Source: UBA10003 sp964365025 (GTDB lineage: Bacteria; Patescibacteriota; Patescibacteriia; Magasanikbacterales; UBA10003). Taken from it: DNA of 64,000 nucleotides. The position numbers and the translations under genes were made by a program. The stretch is from contig CAYIOJ010000001.1 of assembly GCA_964365025.1 (NCBI GenBank), positions 1 to 64,000 of the forward strand, given 5' to 3'. Below, piece after piece: positions 35,494 through 43,221 of the stretch. Position 1 is the first letter of the stretch. Each line of letters begins with the position of its first letter. The notes below the pieces were generated by a model. That model was not told the origin of the DNA, did not search any database, and saw only the letters and a program-made list of their open reading frames with translations.

Positions 35494-36794
35494 ATAAATT
35501 GCGCCGAAAATTTGTCAAAAACACTGACAACATATTTAAGCATTTCTTTCGTCAAACCGGGGTAGCATCCTATCCAAAAAGTATTATTCATTACTGCATC
35601 TGTGTTGATTAAATCACCAACAACCCTATAATTCACCTTACAATCAATAAAATATGGCTGTTTTAAAATATTACCAGCGAACAAATATCTAGTGCCTATT
35701 TTTGCCTTTTGCAGATATTGAATAATCTGATTCCTGTCAAATGGCGCTTTCTCTTTTACGGTCAACAGAAATCCGAACCAACTTGGGTCGGCCTTATCTT
35801 GCCACGATGGTAGAATAAAATATTTTTCGTATTTTTTTAGATGATCGTACAAAAACTCAAAATTTTCTTTCCGTTTTTTAATAAAACCGTCCAATTTTTC
35901 CAATTGAGCCACGCCGATGGCGGCCTGTATGTCCGTCAACTTTAAATTATAACCAATCTCTGAATAAATATATTTATGGTCATAACCCAATGGCAATTCT
36001 CCCAACTGCCACTCAAATCTTTTACCACAAGTGTTGTCGTGTCCGGTTTTACACCAACAATCCCGGCCCCAATCACGCATTGACCTAATAATTTTATTAA
36101 GTACCGTGTCATTTGTAAAAAGCGCGCCGCCTTCACCCATAGTTATGTGATGAGCCGGATAAAAACTACTAGTTGAAATATGACCGAATGTGCCGGTAAA
36201 TTTTCCATTGTATTTGGAGCCCAGCGCGTCGCAATTATCTTCTATTAACCAAAGATTATTTTTCTGACAAATTTTGACAAGAGCGGCCAAATCAAACGGG
36301 TTGCCCAAGGTGTGGGCGATAAACACCGCTCTCGTTTTTGGCCCGATGGCTTTTTTAAATTTTTCAACATTAATATTATAACTACCCAAATCCACATCCA
36401 CAAATACCGGTGTCAAATTATTCTGGATTATAGGATTGACCGTGCTGGGAAAACCGGCGGCCACGGTTATGACTTCATCGCCATTTTTTAGCCTTTTATC
36501 TCCCAAACGCGCGGATTTCAAGGCAGACAGAGCCAGAAGATTGGCTGATGAACCGGAATTTACCAAAATGGCATATTTTATCCCGAGCCATTTACTTATT
36601 TTTTCTTCAAACAAATCACTAAACCGTCCTTCGGTCCACCAACCGTCTAAAATTGCCTCGGTAGCCAAAAAAATCTCCTGCTGATCAAATATTTTACCGG
36701 CGACAGGTATAAATGACTGCCCGGGGACAAACTTTTTTGGCAAAAATTTTGTCTTATACTCATCCAAAAGCGTCTGATGTAAATTTTTATTCAT
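35490..36794 (-). CDS. rfbH: Iron-sulfur, PMP-dependent sugar 3-dehydrase (RfbH/E1 type)
   Basis: A 434-residue member of the DegT fold. Instead of the PLP-binding Lys it has His216 in FYPAHHITMGEGG, the mark of 3-dehydrases. The [2Fe-2S] ligands of the E1 family are all present with exact spacing, C-X57-C-X-C-X7-C: Cys188, Cys246, Cys248 and Cys256. It would remove the C3 hydroxyl of CDP-4-keto-6-deoxyglucose, with electrons from a reductase not found here. The substrate genes rfbF and rfbG are at 54-56 kb. ATG at 36794 avoids overlap with the upstream methyltransferase gene. Confidence 0.93.
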   Translation of the reverse strand: MNKNLHQTLLDEYKTKFLPKKFVPGQSFIPVAGKIFDQQEIFLATEAILDGWWTEGRFSDLFEEKISKWLGIKYAILVNSGSSANLLALSALKSARLGDKRLKNGDEVITVAAGFPSTVNPIIQNNLTPVFVDVDLGSYNINVEKFKKAIGPKTRAVFIAHTLGNPFDLAALVKICQKNNLWLIEDNCDALGSKYNGKFTGTFGHISTSSFYPAHHITMGEGGALFTNDTVLNKIIRSMRDWGRDCWCKTGHDNTCGKRFEWQLGELPLGYDHKYIYSEIGYNLKLTDIQAAIGVAQLEKLDGFIKKRKENFEFLYDHLKKYEKYFILPSWQDKADPSWFGFLLTVKEKAPFDRNQIIQYLQKAKIGTRYLFAGNILKQPYFIDCKVNYRVVGDLINTDAVMNNTFWIGCYPGLTKEMLKYVVSVFDKFSAQFI

Positions 36795-36799
36795 AAAAT

Positions 36800-37405
36800 T
36801 TATTCTTTCACACAAGTGATAAAAATACCATTAACCGGAATGTGCGCCAAATCGTTTCGCGTTTCATGTGCCACATTGTTGAATGCCTGGCGCGCAAGAT
36901 TTAAATAACTTTCTTTATCACGAACATGTTTACCACGATCCAGTGACAAAACTACTTTCGAGATTAATCCCTCATCAACCGAGCGGCACCCATCGCAAGT
37001 TACCAATCTACCTCCCAGCTTCAAGCATTTCTTGGCCAATTTGAACAAATCGATAGCTTCACCATCATTTAAATGATGTAAAACATTATTTGCCAAAACT
37101 ATATCAAAGCCGATGTTGGGGATACTTGTCTCGCTTAATTCTTGACAAAAAAATTCTCCACGATCGCCGTATTTTATTTTCGCCTCATTAATATACTTAG
37201 GACTTAAATCAAATCCATAATATCTAATTTGGGGCAAAAAATCAAGAATATCTGCTGGTCCGCAACCTATATCCAATATCGCGCCGCCTTCAACTGGTTT
37301 AACATATTTATCAACATATTCCTGAGTATGTTTTTTGTTTCTAACTAAATTTTGAAGCAACTTATAAATTGACGGATAAATTAAAATAGACCTTAAATCT
37401 AACAT
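36800..37405 (-). CDS. Class I SAM-dependent methyltransferase
   Basis: A 201-residue methyltransferase. GGAILDIGCGPADILDFLP is motif I, YYGFDLSPKYINEAK motif II, FDIVLANNVLHHLNDGEAIDLFKLAKKCLKLGGRLVTCDG motifs III-V, as in Methyltransf_11-like enzymes. Target unknown. It starts the operon with rfbH and the GT-C-like gene; ATG at 37405 is chosen over an upstream TTG. Confidence 0.85.
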   Translation of the reverse strand: MLDLRSILIYPSIYKLLQNLVRNKKHTQEYVDKYVKPVEGGAILDIGCGPADILDFLPQIRYYGFDLSPKYINEAKIKYGDRGEFFCQELSETSIPNIGFDIVLANNVLHHLNDGEAIDLFKLAKKCLKLGGRLVTCDGCRSVDEGLISKVVLSLDRGKHVRDKESYLNLARQAFNNVAHETRNDLAHIPVNGIFITCVKE

Positions 37406-37431
37406 AGCATAAATCAAAGATACTTTTGATT

Positions 37432-37460
37432 ATTTTATCATTTTTATCTTAAAATAGCAA
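37432..37460 (-). promoter_or_regulatory. Promoter for the methyltransferase-rfbH operon
   Basis: Minus strand TTGCTA (37460-37455), 17 bases, TAAAAT (37437-37432). The rest of the 231-base gap to 37637 shows no gene or strong hairpin. Confidence 0.55.
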
Positions 37461-37636
37461 TGCCAGCGTTATTCATCACTATCTTACGGATTGACCGATA
37501 TCTGATAATCCTTGCTTCCAATCTGTCATCATCTTAAAACAATAACTGGATCGTTAAGTGTCGCAATCATACCGACAGGCAACTTCTATTGTGAGGGCAA
37601 GACTTTCTATTTTAATCAATTTGTGTCCAGTTGTAA

Positions 37637-39166
37637 TTATTTCTTAAGCACTTTGCGTCCCAAAAAATAAGTCCCTAAATAATATCTAATGACTCTTACC
37701 CGTCTAAAAATACAAAATTCGAGCGAAGGGGAAAAATAAAAAAGCGCCTGAGATAATTTGGCGAGTAATAAATCCGATTTTAAAAGCAAAAAAACACCCG
37801 GGTGCTTCTTATTAAAAACTGACCCGTGAAAAATGTGTTTAAATGTTAAATAAAAATCCGCAATCTCTTTCTTTAAATCATCTGAAAAATTAAAGAAGTT
37901 TTTATCAAGCGCGTATAAAGAGCTGACTTCCAAAATATTCGTAAAATATGCCCTCTGTTTAAAATAATAATCGGCATCCAAATACCATTCTTTCGCCTCT
38001 GGCGTTTCATCATAATAAATTGTGCCGGGTGTAGGACTTAATACGGTTGCCAGTAGTCTGTTGGTGTATTTTGTTAAACCCAAAAATGCTTCTTTCTCTT
38101 TTCTTATCAGTTCTGTATTTTCAAAAGGAAATCCAACCAGTATAAAGACTGCTGGGACTATGTTTTGCTTAGTGAACAAAGGAAAAACTTTATGAACAAG
38201 CTCAACCGATGTGTTTTTGTTTATTCCTTTAAGCGAGTCGGGCACCAGGCGCTCTAAACCAAAATTAAACCGGTAGAATCCGGCTTCTTTCATCAGGCGT
38301 ATGAGATCTTCATCGACGGTTTCTAGCTTTGTCTGACAAGAAAAGGTGATTTTTTTGTTTAAACCAGACTCAATAATTTTATTACAGAATTTAACAACTC
38401 GTTCGCGATTAAGCGTAAAATTATTATCGCAAAAAATTAAATAAAAAACTTTATATTTATCATATAAATCAACCACATTTTTAAATAGCCAATCCGCTGA
38501 TGCCATTCTTTTATCGTCTCTTTGGATTGAATCGGAGCAAAAATTACATCCAAAAGGACAGCCTCTTTGCCCGGTGATATTAAATAATCCGGGTTCATTT
38601 TTTGTTTTAATGTAATCATCGATGTTAAAAAGTTGATAATTTACAATAGGAACATCGTCTAAATTTTCTAAGGCTGGGAATTCTTTGGCAAAATGAAAAC
38701 TTCCGTCTTCTTTGATAAAGGAAACGCCGGGAATCAATTTGAGATCTTGTTTATACTGCGTCCTCTGATTCTCTATGTGCTTTAAAAGCGGAAGAATAAC
38801 TTTTTCGCCATCCCTATTGACTACCACGTCAACTCCGTGCCGCAGTGCTTCTTCAAAAGATCTCCTCATGTGGATTCCACCCGCAATTATCGGCATATTT
38901 GGAAAAATGGATTTAAATTTTAGAATTTGCCGATAAGTTTCATAGGCATTTTGGATTGATATGGCATAGGCCAGAACATCCGGCTTATATAAATTTATGG
39001 CTCTCAAAAAATCTTTTTCAGTATAATACTTGTAATGAGTATTATTATCTATAACTTTAACATCGTGTCCGGCATTGTGAGCTATCGTTGCGACAATCCC
39101 CACCCCAACACCAAGCACAGAGGTGGAAGATGTTAAACAAGAATTTCTGATAAATAATATCTTCAT
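37637..39166 (-). CDS. B12-binding-type radical SAM protein
   Basis: A 509-residue protein. Residues 1-130 are cobalamin-binding-like (GVGIVATIAHNAGHDVKVID, MPIIAGGIHMRRSFEEALRHGVDVVVNRDGE). The radical cluster is Cys203, Cys207 and Cys210 (RGCPFGCNFC). A hydrophobic/basic C-terminal tail follows. It is a single gene between its neighbours, with an 80-base gap on its 5' side. Function not assignable; methylation or rearrangement of a sugar or lipid is possible. Confidence 0.87.
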   Translation of the reverse strand: MKILFIRNSCLTSSTSVLGVGVGIVATIAHNAGHDVKVIDNNTHYKYYTEKDFLRAINLYKPDVLAYAISIQNAYETYRQILKFKSIFPNMPIIAGGIHMRRSFEEALRHGVDVVVNRDGEKVILPLLKHIENQRTQYKQDLKLIPGVSFIKEDGSFHFAKEFPALENLDDVPIVNYQLFNIDDYIKTKNEPGLFNITGQRGCPFGCNFCSDSIQRDDKRMASADWLFKNVVDLYDKYKVFYLIFCDNNFTLNRERVVKFCNKIIESGLNKKITFSCQTKLETVDEDLIRLMKEAGFYRFNFGLERLVPDSLKGINKNTSVELVHKVFPLFTKQNIVPAVFILVGFPFENTELIRKEKEAFLGLTKYTNRLLATVLSPTPGTIYYDETPEAKEWYLDADYYFKQRAYFTNILEVSSLYALDKNFFNFSDDLKKEIADFYLTFKHIFHGSVFNKKHPGVFLLLKSDLLLAKLSQALFYFSPSLEFCIFRRVRVIRYYLGTYFLGRKVLKK

Positions 39167-39248
39167 GGTGTTCTCTAAGTCATTAAGTTAATTTTTATTA
39201 TCAAAACTTTTTTATCATATCTTGACAATCTAAACCTGGCACCAAACT

Positions 39249-40196
39249 CTAATCAAAATTTATTCTTTCTTTTTCAACCACCAGCGGTCTATGCTTTACT
39301 TGAGTATAAATTGCGCCAATGTATTCCCCAAGAATACCAATAAAAAATAATTGCACGGAGGCAAATAAAAATATACCGACAACGAGCGGCGCCAAACCGA
39401 GTTGAAATTCTTGCCAATTTAATAACTTACGGATTAAATAAATCAGGGCGACAGTAAAACTTATCATGGACATGCCAAATCCAATGAAACTAGCAAGCCG
39501 CAGTGGCAACTTAGAGTGATTGACAAAACCAAGCATGGCCACATCATAAAGAGTAAAAAAATTATTTTTGGTTTTTCCTTTTTTGCGAGTTGGCTGAAAA
39601 TATTCAACTTTCGCGCACAAACCACCAAATTCATTAATCAAACCGCGAAAATAAGGATACGGGTCGTCCAACTTTTTTAAAATATCTATAAATTTGCGAT
39701 CGTATAAACCAAAGCCAATAAAATTTTTAATATGATCATCTTCCGTAATCATTTTCAAAAGCACGTAATACAACTGACGCGCCCACTTAATTAATCCTTT
39801 TTCTTCGCTGTTGCTCCTAACGCCCACTACCACTTCGTAACCAGCTTCCCATTGTTCAAAAAATTTCTTGATTAATTCTGGCGGATCTTGCAGATCCGCT
39901 GCCAAAAATATAGCCGCGTCCCCTACGGTTTGAAGCAACGCGTGATAAGGTGACCGGATATGGCCAAAATTTCTGACATTTACTATAATTTTAACTCGCT
40001 TATCTTCTTTTGCAATATCTTTTAAAATCTCCACCGTTTTGTCCTTGGAAGCATTATCAATAAATATGTGTTCATAGTCATATTGCGGCAACGACGCAAA
40101 AATATCTTTGACTTGCTCATAAACAGCAACGACATTCTCCTGCTCATTAAAGCAGGGAGTAACAATGCTTATTTTTTTTCTAGATAATTCCAGCAT
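39249..40196 (-). CDS. Family 2 glycosyltransferase with C-terminal membrane helices
   Basis: A 315-residue protein of the DPM1/ArnC/GtrB-like type: ISIVTPCFNEQENVVAVYEQV, HIFIDNASKDKTVEIL and AAIFLAADLQDPPELI (DXD-like region), then two membrane helices at about 230-255 and 268-295. Such enzymes usually load a sugar onto polyprenyl phosphate, which GT-C enzymes can use as donor. It has its own promoter. Confidence 0.9.
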   Translation of the reverse strand: MLELSRKKISIVTPCFNEQENVVAVYEQVKDIFASLPQYDYEHIFIDNASKDKTVEILKDIAKEDKRVKIIVNVRNFGHIRSPYHALLQTVGDAAIFLAADLQDPPELIKKFFEQWEAGYEVVVGVRSNSEEKGLIKWARQLYYVLLKMITEDDHIKNFIGFGLYDRKFIDILKKLDDPYPYFRGLINEFGGLCAKVEYFQPTRKKGKTKNNFFTLYDVAMLGFVNHSKLPLRLASFIGFGMSMISFTVALIYLIRKLLNWQEFQLGLAPLVVGIFLFASVQLFFIGILGEYIGAIYTQVKHRPLVVEKERINFD

Positions 40197-40208
40197 ATTA
40201 ATATTAAT

Positions 40209-40237
40209 AATGTACCATTTTTCTTCTAAAATGACAA
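40209..40237 (-). promoter_or_regulatory. Promoter for the polyprenyl-type glycosyltransferase
   Basis: Minus strand TTGTCA (40237-40232), 17 bases, TACATT (40214-40209), 12 bases before the start codon. Confidence 0.55.
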
Positions 40238-40261
40238 TATTTTTCTATGATAAAATAAATT

Positions 40262-40303
40262 GCGCCCCGTCCTTAACTCCCTTGAGTTTTTTGGACGGAG
40301 CGC
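40262..40303 (-). terminator. Terminator hairpin after the GC-rich Nudix gene
   Basis: Eleven-base stem GCGCTCCGTCC / GGACGGGGCGC (one wobble) with an inner AACTC/GAGTT stem, followed on the minus strand by a T-rich ATTTATTTTA. Confidence 0.75.
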
Positions 40304-40339
40304 GCGTTGTGTCCGCTGTTTAAGTAGGTCTAATTGGCA

Positions 40340-40903
40340 CTATAGGCCTTGGCCACCATAGGCCTTGGCCACCATAGGGATGATGCTATCCCGATGGTGG
40401 TGGCAAGTGTTCGGCGGAAGCTGGTCAACAGGAAACCAACTGTGCCGATCGTCCTCGCGCGGCGGACCGCCAAGCACGACAAGGTAATTCCGCGAAACAA
40501 AAGACCCTCGGGCCTCGCCACCTTCCCAATCCACATACTCGCCGATGTAGAGGAATGAGACGATCGTAGTTCCGAATTCCTTGGCCAGACGGTCAGCCAC
40601 TTCATGCTCATTCTCGCCGGGCCGAAAAACCGATCCAGGCGCATGCCACTCGCCCGGGTAAGCGGTGTCATCCTGCGCCCGCTGGCGGAGGAATACTTCC
40701 AACTTGCCGCTCTCGGGGTTAACCCGGAGCGCCACGGCCTCAAAAGCCATGCTCCAGGTGAGCGCCGCCAGAGCGTTGAACAACGCGGTGCCAAAAGGCT
40801 TGTGCGGGTCAATACGCTCCAAAAGCCGCGCCAGGACCTGCCGATACTCTTCGCTCTGCGAGTCCAGAGCTTCCAGCACCATGACTGCTTCGTTCGTTGT
40901 CAT
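40340..40903 (-). CDS. GC-rich Nudix-like protein
   Basis: A 187-residue protein with a degenerate Nudix box around residues 90-111 (APGSVFRPGENEHEVADRLAKEFG): the glycines and last Glu are kept, but the REXXEE core is altered, so hydrolase activity is uncertain. An N-terminal helical part (residues 10-50) matches that of the AT-rich Nudix protein encoded just upstream at 41047-41505, so the two are paralogues. It starts at ATG 40903 after a strong AGGAGG site. A 16-base tandem duplication at its 3' end changed the last residues. It is a stand-alone unit with GC content above its neighbours. Confidence 0.75.
   Translation of the reverse strand: MTTNEAVMVLEALDSQSEEYRQVLARLLERIDPHKPFGTALFNALAALTWSMAFEAVALRVNPESGKLEVFLRQRAQDDTAYPGEWHAPGSVFRPGENEHEVADRLAKEFGTTIVSFLYIGEYVDWEGGEARGSFVSRNYLVVLGGPPREDDRHSWFPVDQLPPNTCHHHRDSIIPMVAKAYGGQGL
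40347..40378. repeat. Tandem 16-base duplication at the 3' end of the Nudix gene
   Basis: Two perfect copies (40347-40362 and 40363-40378) of CCTTGGCCACCATAGG. Because 16 is not a multiple of three, the copies are read in different frames (PMVAKA, then YGGQGL and stop). Confidence 0.9.
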
Positions 40904-40974
40904 GATGTTTCCTCCTGTTTCTTCTATCTACTTCCTGACTGCTTTCAATCCACTATGGACCAAAAGATGAGCTT

Positions 40975-41003
40975 AATTTAACATTTTCCAAAATAAAAGT
41001 CAA
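40975..41003 (-). promoter_or_regulatory. Promoter for the GC-rich Nudix gene
   Basis: Minus strand TTGACT (41003-40998), 17 bases, TAAATT (40980-40975). The leader contains a short TCCA-TAG-TGGA hairpin and an AGGAGG site before the ATG. Confidence 0.6.
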
Positions 41004-41046
41004 GTCCCCAGCCCTTACACTGTTAAGTCTTGACGCACAATATAAT

Positions 41047-41505
41047 CTAAAACTTTTGTATTTTCTTCCACAACTCCTTATGCGCTTCTATAATATTTTT
41101 CGGCATTTTTTTAAAAAACTTTCCGCGCTTCGGCGTCATCGCTGTCTCACAACGAAAAACCAAAGAGACAACATGTCCGCGCTCGCCTTGACTACAGTCT
41201 TTGGCAAATAAAAATTTATAATCTATCACATTAATGCCGAGCTCTTTCCGCGCGACTGCTTGTATGCGCTCCTCAAAGCTTTCCCGATAACGCAAAAGCC
41301 CGCCCGGGAAATGCCATCCCAGCCACCATTTATCCTTGCGCCAAGTAAGCAAAATGCCTTTTTTACCGACAATAACCAATTCGCAGGCCACAAAAGGCAC
41401 CAACCCGCATAAAGCGTCAAAAACCGGCTGGGGCAAGCCCGCGTGCGGGGTGTCTATTTTCTTTAATAACGACGATAGTTGTTTGAGTTCTTTTGGAGTG
41501 AGCAT
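41047..41505 (-). CDS. Nudix hydrolase (AT-rich paralogue)
   Basis: A 152-residue Nudix protein with box WHFPGGLLRYRESFEERIQAVARKELGI, in which the GG, both outer Glu positions and the final Glu-Leu-Gly are kept but the central Arg-Glu is not, as in GDP-mannose mannosyl hydrolase-like members. Residues 5-45 (LLKKIDTPHAGLPQPVFDALCGLVPFVACELVIV) match the N terminus of the GC-rich Nudix protein at 40340. A nucleotide-sugar substrate is plausible given the locus. The ATG lies eight bases from a TATAAT box. Confidence 0.85.
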   Translation of the reverse strand: MLTPKELKQLSSLLKKIDTPHAGLPQPVFDALCGLVPFVACELVIVGKKGILLTWRKDKWWLGWHFPGGLLRYRESFEERIQAVARKELGINVIDYKFLFAKDCSQGERGHVVSLVFRCETAMTPKRGKFFKKMPKNIIEAHKELWKKIQKF

Positions 41506-41513
41506 AATTTTAT

Positions 41514-41519
41514 ATTATA
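41514..41519 (-). promoter_or_regulatory. -10 box for the AT-rich Nudix gene
   Basis: Perfect TATAAT on the minus strand, eight bases before the ATG at 41505, with no clear -35. The mRNA would be nearly leaderless. Confidence 0.5.
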
Positions 41520-41587
41520 AGCGTATCAATTCTTATGCGGAAAAGCAAGCGAAGAAAAGAAAATTTTGAGGCTCAAATACCGAATAC

Positions 41588-41616
41588 TTGACAAAAAGCT
41601 AAAAATATGCTATACT
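41588..41616 (+). promoter_or_regulatory. Sigma70-type promoter for the second DMT-TylF operon
   Basis: TTGACA at 41588-41593, 17 bases, TATACT at 41611-41616. The predicted mRNA begins in or beside a perfect nine-base-pair hairpin at 41623-41642 (TTAAGCTGA-AA-TCAGCTTAA). Confidence 0.85.
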
Positions 41617-41683
41617 CACTTGTTAAGCTGAAATCAGCTTAAAAATGATCTTTAGACAACTAAAAATAACAAGGAGAAAAACA

Positions 41684-42427
41684 ATGTTGTGGCAAATCCC
41701 GTTGATCGGACGCGTTTTGCTTGGCTTCGTGATGATGCCCATCCTGGCAAAAATCATCACAAAGGCGCCCAGCCGAACGCGCAACCTAATTTGGCAGTAT
41801 CTGTTTTGTGCCATCATCGGCTTGACGATGGCTGTTGTCATGAGTGTTGATCTGTTGGATTCCCGTCTACTGGTACTGGCCTTAATCATTGGCGTCCCCA
41901 ACGCTTTTGCCTGCTACTGTTACTGGCGGGCTATAGACCTTAGCCTAAGCAAAACATCAGTAGCAACACAATGGGACGATATAACATCAATGACGTTGGG
42001 ATATTTAATCCTCAATGAGGGTCAGATCCTCAACGTTCCGCTCGCCATTGGAGTGATTTTATCCGTCGGCGCGGCGCTGTTTTTCGCCCTTTCCAATTGG
42101 TACTTCGGTTCACTTTTGGGATCGTTGGCGGTCTACCTGATCGCCGGCAAAAAAGAAGCGGGTAAGCCTCTCACGGTCCGACAGATCGTGAAGGTGATCC
42201 CCCTTTCAGTGACGATTGTCACGTCAGTATCAATGCTCTACTGGGCAAAGACTCTGGCGCCGATCACCGTGCTCCAACCGATCCAGCAGGTCGCTGAGAT
42301 GATTCTCCCGACGCTTTTAGGACTTTACCTTTTCAAGGAGGTCAAGCACCTTACGCGTTTGGACAAAGTCGTCTTTGCCGTCGGCATCGCGGGCGGTTTA
42401 ATCGTCGCTCTCAGTTACGGACATTGA
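41684..42427 (+). CDS. Shortened DMT/EamA-type paralogue
   Basis: A 247-residue membrane protein clearly paralogous to the protein at 1784-2677 (shared WQIP, APSRTRN, NAFACYCYWRA, GKKEAG, APITVLQP, ALSYG-like end). It lacks about 50 residues that include the central charged linker and one helix at the start of the second half; the join is in frame (FFALSNWYFGS). The remaining odd helix number would alter the topology of the second half, or the protein may be a defective or specialised form. ATG at 41684 follows AAGGAGA; the longer frame from 41645 has no SD. First gene of a two-gene unit with the TylF-like gene. Confidence 0.75.
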   Translation: MLWQIPLIGRVLLGFVMMPILAKIITKAPSRTRNLIWQYLFCAIIGLTMAVVMSVDLLDSRLLVLALIIGVPNAFACYCYWRAIDLSLSKTSVATQWDDITSMTLGYLILNEGQILNVPLAIGVILSVGAALFFALSNWYFGSLLGSLAVYLIAGKKEAGKPLTVRQIVKVIPLSVTIVTSVSMLYWAKTLAPITVLQPIQQVAEMILPTLLGLYLFKEVKHLTRLDKVVFAVGIAGGLIVALSYGH

Positions 42428-42455
42428 ACAAACAACGAATCATGGAGGTGATAAC

Positions 42456-43151
42456 ATGAAACCGCAAGAAGGACCGAGCAAGGTTCCCACGCAGTGGGCA
42501 ACCAATAGCCCCGTGCCGGTTGGCTGGATGTGCCAATTCCGGTATTTCCTCAAACTCTACAACATGATCAAGGGTGTCCGGGGAGATTTCGTAGAGTGCG
42601 GACTCGGTGAGGGCAACACCTTCGCCATGCTCGCCTACTTCATCGGCAGCGAAGATAACCAGCTGTCGCGGACACTCTGGGGCTTCGATTCATTCGAGGG
42701 TTGGCCAGAGCCCGCCGCTTCGGACGCTTCGCCCCGCAACCCCCAAAAAGGTGAGTGGAAGGTTAATGAAGGAATGATCAGACAAAGGTTCGAGGAATCA
42801 GGGATATACAAAGGATTCCCCGACCTTGACGTCAGGATCACCAAGGGATTTTTCAACGTAACCCTGCCCTACTTCCCGGCGCGCCAAATCGCGTTCCTTC
42901 ACATCGACGCCGACCTCTATCCAGGATATCACGACGCTCTGATCAACCTGTTCCCAAACGTATCGGTTGGTGGAATCGTCGCTTTCGACGAATACAAGGA
43001 GTTTCCCAACAAACCCGAATACGGGAACGGCCAAATCGAAAAATGGCCCGGCTGCACCAAGGCCGTGGACGAGTACTTCGAGGGTCGTCCGGAGAAGATC
43101 CAATACGACCCCGAGACAAAGAAGTATTTTGTCATGAAGGTTGCTCCGTAA
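42456..43151 (+). CDS. TylF/MycF-type O-methyltransferase
   Basis: A 231-residue metal-dependent O-methyltransferase. GDFVECGLGEGNTFAMLAYF is the SAM motif, LWGFDSFEGWPEP the next family block, and IAFLHIDADLYPGYHDALINLFPNVSVGGIVAFDEY carries the Asp residues that bind Mg2+ in TylF/MycF. It would methylate a sugar hydroxyl. GC content (about 60%) is far above the flanking minus-strand operons. GGAGGTGAT, an almost perfect anti-SD match, precedes the ATG. Co-transcribed with the shortened DMT gene, 28 bases away. Confidence 0.88.
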   Translation: MKPQEGPSKVPTQWATNSPVPVGWMCQFRYFLKLYNMIKGVRGDFVECGLGEGNTFAMLAYFIGSEDNQLSRTLWGFDSFEGWPEPAASDASPRNPQKGEWKVNEGMIRQRFEESGIYKGFPDLDVRITKGFFNVTLPYFPARQIAFLHIDADLYPGYHDALINLFPNVSVGGIVAFDEYKEFPNKPEYGNGQIEKWPGCTKAVDEYFEGRPEKIQYDPETKKYFVMKVAP

Positions 43152-43189
43152 CCGGGCCACCCCCATCGCCCTAGCCAAGTAACTTTCGC

Positions 43190-43221
43190 AGAGGACGTTC
43201 TAACAAAACGTCCTCTTTTTT
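43190..43221 (+). terminator. Rho-independent terminator after the TylF-type gene
   Basis: Perfect ten-base stem AGAGGACGTT / AACGTCCTCT, seven-base loop, then a T run reaching the stop of the convergent thiamine-enzyme gene. Confidence 0.92.

Noticed and set aside
35490..36794. Colitose-type ColD or a PLP aminotransferase
   Set aside because: The PLP lysine is His, and the full C-X57-C-X-C-X7-C iron-sulfur signature, which ColD lacks, is present.
40604..40981. Plus-strand open frames opposite the GC-rich Nudix gene
   Set aside because: They overlap the Nudix promoter and SD on the other strand and show no protein family features.
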